A stretch of DNA of 64,000 nucleotides from assembly GCF_900101905.1 (NCBI RefSeq), contig NZ_FNAJ01000006.1, positions 248,001 to 312,000 of the forward strand. Reading direction: 5' to 3'. The notes under the pieces were generated by a model. It was not told where the DNA came from. It saw only the letters and a program-made list of their open reading frames with translations, and searched no databases. Both the position numbers and the translations under genes were made by a program. Origin of the DNA: Myxococcus virescens. GTDB lineage: Bacteria; Myxococcota; Myxococcia; Myxococcales; Myxococcaceae. Below are positions 17,607-24,964 of the stretch, piece by piece (position 1 is the stretch's first letter; each line of letters begins with the position of its first letter).

Positions 17607-19040
17607 ATGTACACGTTGGCGGAGATGCGCGCTTTCAGGCTGCGTGACGCGGCGGAGTTGCTGGCACAGCGGGGGTTCGACAACGTCCGGGCCGCGGAAC
17701 TGGCCCGGGCCACGCGGCTCTCGGTGGGCTCGCTGTATCGTTACTACGGCAGCAAGCAGGGCATCGCGAGGGCGATACGGACCCTCACCGAGCGCGAGCT
17801 GTCCTACACGGGTTTCGTCGCCTACCAGATGGCGGATGGCGACCCGCTGCGGCAGGGCTTTCGCGACGTCTTCATCGCCTTCTGGCGCGAGTTCGCGACC
17901 TGGGCGCTGTTGCAGCCCCACCTCGTGGGCTTCACCTTCCTTCACAACCATCCGGACACGGACCCACCGGGCGAGCATGACGGACGGACGCGCGCGCAGG
18001 TGCTGGAGGTCCTCGAGCATGGCGAGCGCGAGAAGGTGTTTCCCAAGGGCCGCACCTGGCTCCATGAGTGCATGGTGTGGGGCATGCTGTCGGAGCTCGT
18101 GCGCCGGGCGGGCCGGGGCGAGGTGGTGAGTGAAGAAGACGTCGAGACTGCCGCGGAGGTCCTCTGGAAGGCGCTCTCTTCAGATGAGCCCTCCAAGCCT
18201 CGAGGGGGTGGCCATCCGCCTCCGGGAGGTGACCCCGCGCATCCAGCGCTCACGGCGGACACGTCAGCTCGGACAAGCGGGGCGATGGTCCCCACCGCAT
18301 CCGCTGAACCGCCTCCCGCTGCGACGCGCCTTCGCGCGGCGGCAGGTGACACACCGCTCTCGCATGCACTTGGCCCCCGGCCGGTCCAGACTGCGCGAAA
18401 CCCTGGTCCAGCGGCGCCCACGCCCCTCATCCCTGCGCGGAGGAGCGCGGCTTCCATTCATGCCACATGGCGGCACCATGGCCACCGATGCCCTGCATCA
18501 ATCGGTGACGACGATGCGGTAGCTGCTGCGCTTGTTCTCGGGCCCCGCCCACACGAGCAGCGCTGTCTCACCGGCCTGCTGACCGATGATGCGCAGCACC
18601 CCTTTGCCAAGCGCCTTGATGTCCGCAATCTCCGGTTCGTCAATCGCGATGCGGACCATCCCCGGAATTTGAAGGTCGCGATGGCTGCCCTTCTTCACGA
18701 CCACCGTTTCCTCGGTGGTGGCCGAGGCTCCAGAAGACGGGGCCGGCTTCGACTCCTCCGCCAGCGCAGGCGCTCCCACCAACGCCAGCGCAACCAGGGC
18801 AAGGCCTATTCTGTGATGCATGGTGTGTGTCCTCCAAGAGGGGGTTGTTCCACCTTCACCCGGATGACACCGGCCAGGTCGGAGCGTTGCACGCGGCCGC
18901 GAAAAAAGTCCGCGGACCCTCAGGAAGCCCCAGACGTGCTCAGCAGGGACGGCAGGCTCAGGTCCAGCTCTCCCTGTACCACCCGCATCAGGCTGTGCAG
19001 TTCGCCGGAGGTGAGCCGAAGCCGCTCCGCCAGCCGCTGA
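17607..19040 (+). CDS. TetR-family regulator; reading frame runs on far past the domain
   Basis: Start ATG 17607 after a GGGGGA site. Residues 1-190 are a TetR protein: RLRDAAELLAQRGFDNVRAA, then LARATRLSVGSLYRYYGSKQG as helix-turn-helix, and a helical ligand domain. The domain ends near 18180 (ETAAEVLWKAL). The frame has no stop until 19040 and would add about 285 residues that are Pro/Arg-rich, lose the third-position GC bias and lie antisense to the small exported gene at 18498-18821. I think the true protein is about 190-195 aa and the tail is an artefact of a lost stop or an indel; in the next frame a TGA lies at 18185. Regulated genes unknown. Confidence 0.7.
   Translation: MYTLAEMRAFRLRDAAELLAQRGFDNVRAAELARATRLSVGSLYRYYGSKQGIARAIRTLTERELSYTGFVAYQMADGDPLRQGFRDVFIAFWREFATWALLQPHLVGFTFLHNHPDTDPPGEHDGRTRAQVLEVLEHGEREKVFPKGRTWLHECMVWGMLSELVRRAGRGEVVSEEDVETAAEVLWKALSSDEPSKPRGGGHPPPGGDPAHPALTADTSARTSGAMVPTASAEPPPAATRLRAAAGDTPLSHALGPRPVQTARNPGPAAPTPLIPARRSAASIHATWRHHGHRCPASIGDDDAVAAALVLGPRPHEQRCLTGLLTDDAQHPFAKRLDVRNLRFVNRDADHPRNLKVAMAALLHDHRFLGGGRGSRRRGRLRLLRQRRRSHQRQRNQGKAYSVMHGVCPPRGGCSTFTRMTPARSERCTRPRKKSADPQEAPDVLSRDGRLRSSSPCTTRIRLCSSPEVSRSRSASR
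18498..18821 (-). CDS. Small exported protein with pilus/secretin N-terminal-like domain
   Basis: 107 aa. Signal peptide (ALVALALVGAPALA) followed by a Ser/Thr-rich linker and one domain: VVVKKGSHRDLQIPGMVRIA, IDEPEIADI, then VLRIIGQQAGETALLVW. This matches the 'pilus formation protein N-terminal' domain found at the start of CpaC/secretin proteins. It aligns with the C-terminal domain of the kinase at 15981-17417 (PGLQRIAVGEPSL versus PGMVRIAIDEPEI). There is a GGAGG ribosome site. It lies 98 bp downstream of the sigma-factor gene on the same strand. It may be a periplasmic partner or ligand of the kinase sensor domain. Confidence 0.85.
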   Translation of the reverse strand: MHHRIGLALVALALVGAPALAEESKPAPSSGASATTEETVVVKKGSHRDLQIPGMVRIAIDEPEIADIKALGKGVLRIIGQQAGETALLVWAGPENKRSSYRIVVTD

Positions 19041-19834
19041 CGTGTGCCCTCCAGCGCCGCTTCCCGGCCCCGGACCACCCAGCGCGACACGGTGGACTTG
19101 TGCGTCTGGTACATGGTGCCGATGCGCTCCAGGCTCAGCCCCTCCACCACGTGCAAGCGCAGCACGGTGCGCTCCCGCGTGGGCAGGGCATTCAGCGCCT
19201 CGGAGAGCGCCGTCTGGAAATGCTCGCGGTGGTGCTTGCGCAGGTAGTCCAACTCGACGTCCGCCATGCCCGCATGGGTTGGCAGCGGGAGCGCCTCCGC
19301 CTCCTCTTCGGCGTGGGCCCTCCGGCGCTCCGAGCGCTGGAGGTTGAGGGCGGTACGCACCGCTGCCGCCCGCAACCAGGCCGCGAGCGGACCACTGCCC
19401 TGGTATTCGGCCATGCGTCCGGGCCGGTCACCTTCTGGGACGAGCAGCCGCTCGCGCAGGTGTTGAACCACCTCGGCGGGGTCCACACCCGTGTCCCGCA
19501 TCCGAGCCAAGGACGCCGCCGCCTTGGGAAGAACGTGGCGCTCCAGCGCGACATGCGCCGCGGCGTTCCCCCGCACACAGGCGCACGCCAGATAGAGGTC
19601 CGCGGCATGCACGGTGGCCAGCACCCGTGAGGGGTCCTCGTCGCGTGGCAGGCACGAAGCAAGGTGGCGTAGGAAGTCTTCCTCCGCCAGCGTCACGCTT
19701 GGCCAGGCCTGCCGCGCCGCGGCGCAGAGCGCGACCAGCGTGTCCTCCAGTCCGGACAGGGCCTCGTAGCCCTCACGTGCCCCGGGGCCGAGCTGCTGGA
19801 GGAAGACGAGCGAGCGGCTCTGCTGCGTTCGCAT
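18920..19834 (-). CDS. Sigma-70-family (ECF-like) RNA polymerase sigma factor
   Basis: 304 aa from ATG 19834 (GAGG site). The region-2-like part GSGPLAAWLRAAAVRTALNL is preceded by a long N-terminal extension. The C-terminal region-4 helix-turn-helix is LNALPTRERTVLRLHVVEGL followed by SLERIGTMYQTHKSTVSRWV. This layout is common to large myxobacterial sigma factors that are encoded with zinc-finger Ser/Thr kinases. No zinc-finger anti-sigma gene is adjacent; the kinase 1.5 kb away carries the ZAS motif and is the likely partner (inference). Confidence 0.85.
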   Translation of the reverse strand: MRTQQSRSLVFLQQLGPGAREGYEALSGLEDTLVALCAAARQAWPSVTLAEEDFLRHLASCLPRDEDPSRVLATVHAADLYLACACVRGNAAAHVALERHVLPKAAASLARMRDTGVDPAEVVQHLRERLLVPEGDRPGRMAEYQGSGPLAAWLRAAAVRTALNLQRSERRRAHAEEEAEALPLPTHAGMADVELDYLRKHHREHFQTALSEALNALPTRERTVLRLHVVEGLSLERIGTMYQTHKSTVSRWVVRGREAALEGTRQRLAERLRLTSGELHSLMRVVQGELDLSLPSLLSTSGAS

Positions 19835-19925
19835 GCGCACCTCGGCACCGCGCGTGCCTGGAGCGGCACGGCTCACCCGCCTTGTTACCCCGTTCCCTCC
19901 CTCGGTTTCCACCCGGCCATGACGA

Positions 19926-19997
19926 CAGCTCGGCGAGCAACTGCGCCAGGAAGTCGCCAAGGGCCTTGACCTTGGGCGGCGTGGGGCGCGCGGGCTG
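19926..19997 (-). pseudogene. C-terminal remnant of a LysR-type regulator
   Basis: Read on the minus strand, the segment gives PPKVKALGDFLAQLLAEL, the usual final helix of LysR regulators (PPKVRxFVDFLxE). It is preceded in frame by a stop codon and lacks all other LysR parts. It sits next to a rightward hydrolase remnant, as in the common divergent LysR/hydrolase pair. Confidence 0.4.
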
Positions 19998-20030
19998 CTA
20001 CACCCGCCACAAGGATCCCCGCTCCACCCT

Positions 20031-20178
20031 GTGCTCGCACACGCAGGACCGGACGCGGCGCTCGCGCGGACGCTGAGCCACGCCCGCCTGGGCATCCTGC
20101 CCGGACAGGGCCACGTGGCCCACGTCACCGCGCCTGAATTGCTGGCGCGCGAGGTCTCCGCGTTCCACCGCGAATCGC
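20031..20178 (+). pseudogene. C-terminal remnant of an alpha/beta-hydrolase
   Basis: The frame reads ARLGILPGQGHVAHVTAPEL and LLAREVSAFHRE, the typical last 45 residues of an alpha/beta-hydrolase, including the catalytic His in GQGHVAH. No upstream nucleophile region exists; the preceding 150 bp are LysR-like on the other strand. Downstream the frame runs into the next gene without family likeness. Confidence 0.4.
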
Positions 20179-20193
20179 CCGCGCGCCTGGGGC

Positions 20194-20526
20194 CTACATG
20201 GACACGGACTTGCTCGGGTCGAGCTGCTTCTTCTCGGGCTCGCGCGTCCGGGCCTGCGTGTCCGCCTTCTTCGAGGCGTCCCGGCTCTTGCGCGGGGCCT
20301 TGACCTCCGCCTTCACCGGCGCCTCGCAGTGGTCACCCTTCCGATTCGGGTGGCAGTGCCGGATGCCATAGACATGGTGACACCCACAGGGGTCCACCCG
20401 CTTCTTCGCGCACGCGGAGGGATTGAACACCGGGGCTGCCACCTCCACCGGCGTCTGTGCCTGCTCCTTCTCCACGGGTCCCGCCTGCAACGCCACCGCC
20501 AGGAAAATCCCACCAAGGAAACCCAT
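20194..20526 (-). CDS. Small exported Cys/His-rich protein, unknown
   Basis: 110 aa. A short hydrophobic N-terminus (GFLGGIFLAVALQAGP) may be a signal peptide. The core has closely spaced Cys and His residues (ACAKKRVDPCGCHHVYGIRH, CHPNRKGDHCEAP) that could bind metal or form disulfides. The C-terminus is Lys/Arg-rich. No named family recognised. A GGGGG purine stretch precedes the ATG at 20526. Confidence 0.6.
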   Translation of the reverse strand: MGFLGGIFLAVALQAGPVEKEQAQTPVEVAAPVFNPSACAKKRVDPCGCHHVYGIRHCHPNRKGDHCEAPVKAEVKAPRKSRDASKKADTQARTREPEKKQLDPSKSVSM

Positions 20527-20803
20527 CGCCCACCCCCTACCTGGATGCTGCGGAATGGATGGGAATGGAATCCGGACGTGACAAGTCCCGGGGCGATCGG
20601 AACCTCGCCGTCCGCTCTCGGGCTGACTTTCGCCCGGCCGGGCACGTCCCGGCCGCGGCCTCGTACGGCTCCGAATTCGCTCGCCTTCCCGCCTGTGCCC
20701 CCAGCATCCTCTGCTCCTGTTTTCGGGTTTCGGCTCCTGGCGTCAGCTTCCCTGGACGCTCCCGTCGCTGCCGCGTGTTCATCCCGTCTGGGGGATCAAA
20801 GTC
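20527..20803. other. Divergent intergenic region upstream of rtcB
   Basis: 277 bp between the small exported protein and rtcB. It holds the promoters of both but no sigma-54 box (TGGCAC-N5-TTGC) that I can find. Base composition is slightly lower in GC than the genes. No RNA gene recognised. Confidence 0.35.
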
Positions 20804-22156
20804 ATGAGTTGGAAGCAGCGGCTGGAGAAGGTCTCAGAAGGCCATTACGTCCTGGCGAAGACCAAGAGCATGAAGGTCGATGCGGACCTGTTCCTGTCCG
20901 ACAAGTTGCTGTGGGGGGAGGGCCCCGAGCAACCTGGACTGGAGGACTCTGTCTTTGACCAGGTGGTGAATGCGGCATCCTTCCCCGGGGTCACCCGCGT
21001 CGCTGTCACACCCGACTGTCACCTGGGCTACGGCGTCCCCATTGGCACAGTGGTGGAGACGGACGGCATCCTCCTGCCCACCGCCGCCGGCTACGACATC
21101 GGCTGCGGCATGGTGCAGTTGCAGACGACGCTCACCGCCGAGGACGTCGCCGACGCCACGAAGCGCCGCCGCTGGATTGAAGAGGTGACGAAGCGCATCG
21201 CCGTGGGCGTGGGCGCCAGCCGCGTGCAGAAACAGCGCAGGGTGACGGACCGCACCTTCTCGGACGTGGTGCGCCACGGCGCCAAGGCCCTGGGCCGGGG
21301 TTCGTCCGTCACCGAGCGCGACTACATCCCCGTCGAGGACGACCGGGTGGACATCCCCGAGCGCGCCTTCGGCAAGCGTGAGCAACTGGGCAGCCTGGGC
21401 GGCGGCAACCACTTCACCGAGATGCAGGTGGACCAGAACGGCCGCGTGTGGGTGATGCTGCACACCGGCAGCCGCGGCTTCGGGTGGAACATCGCCAAGC
21501 ACTTCTTCGTGGAGGGCGCCGCGCAGCTGGGCCTCAAGAGCCGCAGCGAGGACCATGTCTGGCTGGACGCGGAGAGCCCGCTGGGCCGCGACTACTGGAA
21601 CCTCCACAACATGGCGGCCAACTTCGCGGTGGCCAACCGGCTCATCATCGGTGAGGCGGTGTGCGCGGCGCTGGAGGACGTCTTCGGCGGCACGGCCAGC
21701 GTGTATTACGAAATCTCCCACAACCTCATCCAGAAGGAGGCGGGGAAGTTCGTCGCCCGAAAGGGCGCCACGCGCGCGTTCCCCGGAGGACACCCCGCGC
21801 TGAAGGGCACGCCCTGGGAGAAGACGGGCCACCCCATCCTCATCCCGGGCTCCATGGAGACCGGCAGCGCCATCCTCTTCGCCGAGCCGGGCGCACAGAA
21901 GTCCATCTATTCGGTGAACCACGGCTCCGGCCGCCGCATGTCGCGTGGCGAGGCGCGGCGCGTGCTGAAGCAGGACGTCACCGACCAGCGCATGGCCGAG
22001 GCGGGCATCCTCCTCAACACCCGCCAGACGCCGCTGGACGAGTCAGGCCCCTGCTACAAGAACCTGGACGACGTTTTGGAGACGGTGGAGATGGCGGGGC
22101 TGGCCCGGGTGGCCTACCGGCTCAAGCCGGTGGCCTGCATCAAGGGCGCGGACTGA
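20804..22156 (+). CDS. rtcB: RtcB-type tRNA-splicing RNA ligase
   Basis: 450 aa. RtcB joins 2',3'-cyclic phosphate or 3'-phosphate RNA ends to 5'-OH ends using GTP and Mn2+. Metal-site motifs are intact: PDCHLGYGVPIG, YDIGCGMV, SLGGGNHFTEM, MLHTGSRGFG and YEISHN. The guanylylated His is in SVNHGSGRRMSRGEARR (His373). Length is slightly above the E. coli enzyme. Start ATG 20804. No archease or RtcA gene adjoins, so its role is probably RNA repair rather than intron splicing. Confidence 0.96.
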   Translation: MSWKQRLEKVSEGHYVLAKTKSMKVDADLFLSDKLLWGEGPEQPGLEDSVFDQVVNAASFPGVTRVAVTPDCHLGYGVPIGTVVETDGILLPTAAGYDIGCGMVQLQTTLTAEDVADATKRRRWIEEVTKRIAVGVGASRVQKQRRVTDRTFSDVVRHGAKALGRGSSVTERDYIPVEDDRVDIPERAFGKREQLGSLGGGNHFTEMQVDQNGRVWVMLHTGSRGFGWNIAKHFFVEGAAQLGLKSRSEDHVWLDAESPLGRDYWNLHNMAANFAVANRLIIGEAVCAALEDVFGGTASVYYEISHNLIQKEAGKFVARKGATRAFPGGHPALKGTPWEKTGHPILIPGSMETGSAILFAEPGAQKSIYSVNHGSGRRMSRGEARRVLKQDVTDQRMAEAGILLNTRQTPLDESGPCYKNLDDVLETVEMAGLARVAYRLKPVACIKGAD

Positions 22157-22297
22157 GGCGGCCCGGACGGCGCACGGCCGCCTGCCTGCCACCAATCCCT
22201 GGGAGGCGGGCGGCCCCGGGTCATTTCCGGCTCGGCGCATGGGGCTCGTGGGGCCGTCCGGGGAACGCTACAGTGGGCGCCCCTGGAGTCCTTCGCC

Positions 22298-23227
22298 ATG
22301 AGCTCGCCGTCCCCTGCTGCCCGCATGCCCCCAGCTGCTTCCCGTGAAGCGGAGCTGGCTCGCGCCGAGAGCGAGCTGTCCACGCTGGAGGGCCGGCTCC
22401 ATGAACAACTCGCCCAGGCCACGGCGGAGGCGTCCGCGCTGGCCACCCGGCTGGAGCAGACGCGGCAGGCGCTGACGCGGGCCCACCAGGCCCCTGGTGC
22501 CGACCCCATGTTGGGGGAACAGTCCTCCCGGTTGCAGTTGGCCGTGGCGCCCGCGCTGGACGTGGAGGCGCCGCGCATCCGGGCACTGGAGGCCCGTCAA
22601 GCGGCGCTCCAGGCTCGGCGGCAAGCAGGTTCGGAGATGCAGTCCCTGCTGCGAGCCCACCAGGAGCAGGCGGCGCAGGTGGCCCGCGCGGTGACCGAGG
22701 CGGAAGCGGTGCTCAAGCGTCAGGCCGAGGCGGCCAGGGCCCGCCAGGAAGCCGCGTCGCGGGCACAACACGAAGCCGCCAAGGCCCGCCAGGCCGAGCT
22801 GGCGCGGGCGGCCGCCGCGGCGAGGGCCCAGGGGCACGCGCCGCTCCCAGCAGCCGCGGCCCGGCCCGCCACCCCGCCTGAGAACGACGCGCGGCGCAAC
22901 GGACGGGTGCGGATGCACACGTCCATCGACATGCGCAGCGACTCCAACTTCTTCACGGGTTTCTCACTGGACCTCAGCGAGGGCGGCGTCTTCATCGCCA
23001 CCGTGGACGCGGTGCCGCGCGGCACGCAGGTGGAGCTGGACTTCACCCTGCCGGGCGGCCGGCCCATGAAGGTGACGGGCGTGGTGCGCTGGGTGCGCGA
23101 GGCCAATTCCCGCACGCCGGAGCTGATGCCAGGCGTGGGTGTGCAATTCACCGGGCTGCCAGCGGAAGTGGCCAGCGCCATCTCCGCGTTCGTCACCACG
23201 CGCGACCCGATGTTCTTCCCGGACTGA
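22298..23227 (+). CDS. Coiled-coil PilZ-domain protein
   Basis: 309 aa. Residues about 15-200 are Ala/Arg/Gln/Glu-rich with heptad character, a long predicted coiled coil. The C-terminal 100 residues are a PilZ domain: ARRNGRVRM (RxxxR-like c-di-GMP contact), DLSEGGVFIAT (D/NxSxxG) and GVGVQFTGLP at the end. This resembles the myxobacterial PilZ subfamily found on gliding and pili regulators. It likely binds c-di-GMP and transmits the state through the coiled coil. The start at ATG 22298 follows GGAG. Stands alone. Confidence 0.87.
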   Translation: MSSPSPAARMPPAASREAELARAESELSTLEGRLHEQLAQATAEASALATRLEQTRQALTRAHQAPGADPMLGEQSSRLQLAVAPALDVEAPRIRALEARQAALQARRQAGSEMQSLLRAHQEQAAQVARAVTEAEAVLKRQAEAARARQEAASRAQHEAAKARQAELARAAAAARAQGHAPLPAAAARPATPPENDARRNGRVRMHTSIDMRSDSNFFTGFSLDLSEGGVFIATVDAVPRGTQVELDFTLPGGRPMKVTGVVRWVREANSRTPELMPGVGVQFTGLPAEVASAISAFVTTRDPMFFPD

Positions 23228-23411
23228 GCTCGAGACAGACGCCTTCGTGACACGCGGGCGCGATGTTTCACGTCATCCGTCGGGTAGTCGACCTCGCGGC
23301 CACTCCCGCGCGCTGACAGGCGGGATTATCCTCCGCAGAAGACAGACACTCCGACGACGAACTCATGGCGCAAGCCAATGCAGCGGCGCCGCGGAAGGAG
23401 ATGACACCCGC

Positions 23412-23915
23412 ATGAGCGCGCCTCATCGCAGCCCCACGGTCCTCGCCGGACGTCGTCCGCGCTGGGACTCCCGCCGCCACGCCGACACTGCCCGTGCCTT
23501 GGAAGGCACGGGCACCCCGCCCGCGCGCGACGCCCTGGAGACGCCGGCCCCCGAGGTGGACAAGGTCAACCTCGCGCAGAAGCTGGCCCTCTTCTCCGAG
23601 CACGGGTCCCCGAAGGTGGTGGGCGAGCTGAACGGCCAACACGTCCGGCTGGCCCGGCTCCACGGCCCCTTCGTCTGGCACCAGCACGACGCCGAGGACG
23701 AGCTGTTCCTCGTGCTCCACGGCCAGCTGCGCATGGAGCTGCGCGAGCGCACGGTGGACGTGGGCCCAGGCGAGTTCATCATCATTCCTCGCGGCGTGGA
23801 GCACCGGCCCGTGGCGGAGGAGGAGGTCCACGTCCTGCTCTTCGAGCCCGCCACCACGCTCAACACCGGCAACGTCCGCGAGGAGCGGACGGCCGAGCAC
23901 CTGCTGCAGCTCTGA
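23412..23915 (+). CDS. Small cupin-domain protein
   Basis: 167 aa from ATG 23412. The cupin starts near PEVDKVNLAQKLALF. Motif 1 is FVWHQHDAEDELFLVLHGQL (two His and a Glu) and motif 2 is PGEFIIIPRGVEHRPVA; together they form a mononuclear metal site. Family members often begin just before VNLAQKLALF. The first 40 residues here are low in similarity and contain a perfect 12-bp inverted repeat (23489-23514), so translation may begin later, for example at the GTG near 23557. Function unknown. Confidence 0.8.
   Translation: MSAPHRSPTVLAGRRPRWDSRRHADTARALEGTGTPPARDALETPAPEVDKVNLAQKLALFSEHGSPKVVGELNGQHVRLARLHGPFVWHQHDAEDELFLVLHGQLRMELRERTVDVGPGEFIIIPRGVEHRPVAEEEVHVLLFEPATTLNTGNVREERTAEHLLQL
23489..23514. 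promoter_or_regulatory. Perfect 12-bp inverted repeat near cupin start
   Basis: TGCCCGTGCCTT (23489-23500) and AAGGCACGGGCA (23503-23514) with a 2-nt centre. As RNA this is a very stable hairpin; as DNA it is a dyad of operator size. It falls in the questionable N-terminal part of the cupin gene. Confidence 0.4.
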
Positions 23916-24055
23916 AGCGGACATCCAGGCACCCCCACCGGGCGGGCGAGCCTCCCGCCATCCCGCTTGCGCGGATTCCTCCGTGGCGTCACGCGGCGCA
24001 CCTTTAGCTCCGGACCCGGGCCGCCCGAGCGGCTCCCTGCCGAGGAGCGGAAGCG

Positions 24056-24955
24056 ATGCGCATCCACCACCTGAACTGCACCACCATGTGCCCACCGGGC
24101 GGCCGGCTGGTGGACGGGCGAAAGGGCTTCACGGGGCCCGCGGCGCTGACGTGTCACTGCCTCCTGGTGGAGGGCCGGCAGGGACTCATCCTGGTGGACA
24201 CCGGCTTCGGCCTGGAGGACGTGAAGCACCGGCGCCCCCGGCTGTCGCCCCTGTTCCTCGACCTGCTGACGCGGCCCCAGCTCAACGAGGGCTCCACGGC
24301 CATCCGACAGATTGAGCGCATGGGCTTCCAGGCCAGGGACGTGCGCGACATCGTCCTCACCCACCTGGACTTCGACCATGCCGGCGGCCTGGACGACTTC
24401 CCGCACGCCCGGGTCCACCTGCTGTCGGACGAGTACCAGGGCGCCGTGGCCCAGGCGACGCCGTTGGACCGGCGCCGCTACCGGCCGTTGCAGTGGATGC
24501 ACGAGACGCAGTGGGTGACGTACCCCTCCGGTGGAGACGGTGAGCGCTGGTTCGGCTTCGAGTGCGTGCGGGATTTGGCAGGCCTGCCGCCGGAAATCCT
24601 GTTGGTGCCGCTGCCGGGCCACACCCTGGGCCACGCGGGCGTGGCCATCCAGAATGGCGGCGGCTGGCTGCTGCACGCCGGAGACGCGTACTTCTACCAC
24701 GGGGAGATGGCCCCGGACCGGTACCGGTGCACGCCAGGGCTGCGCGCCTACCAGAAGCTGATGCAGAAGGACGGCTACCTGCGCTGGCACAACATGCGCC
24801 GGCTGCGCGAGTTGGTGCAGCGGCACGGACGGGACGTCACGGTGTTCTGCGCGCATGACTCGCTGGAGTTCGAGCTGCTGGAGGAACAGGAGAAGGCGCC
24901 GGAGCGGTCGCCCCTGCGAACCTTCGTGGACACCCGGCCGCCGCTGCACGCGTGA
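24056..24955 (+). CDS. MBL-fold metallohydrolase (lactonase-like)
   Basis: 299 aa. The metallo-beta-lactamase motifs are complete: LTHLDFDHAGG (HxDFDH in place of HxHxDH), LPGHTLGHAG, LLHAGDAY and CAHDSLEFEL. The THLDFDH form occurs in a clade that includes N-acyl-homoserine lactone lactonase-like enzymes. No signal peptide, so it is cytoplasmic. The start at ATG 24056 has a GAGGAG site 8 bp before. It ends 10 bp from the convergent histidine kinase. Substrate unknown. Confidence 0.9.
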   Translation: MRIHHLNCTTMCPPGGRLVDGRKGFTGPAALTCHCLLVEGRQGLILVDTGFGLEDVKHRRPRLSPLFLDLLTRPQLNEGSTAIRQIERMGFQARDVRDIVLTHLDFDHAGGLDDFPHARVHLLSDEYQGAVAQATPLDRRRYRPLQWMHETQWVTYPSGGDGERWFGFECVRDLAGLPPEILLVPLPGHTLGHAGVAIQNGGGWLLHAGDAYFYHGEMAPDRYRCTPGLRAYQKLMQKDGYLRWHNMRRLRELVQRHGRDVTVFCAHDSLEFELLEEQEKAPERSPLRTFVDTRPPLHA

Positions 24956-24964
24956 CGGGTGGGC

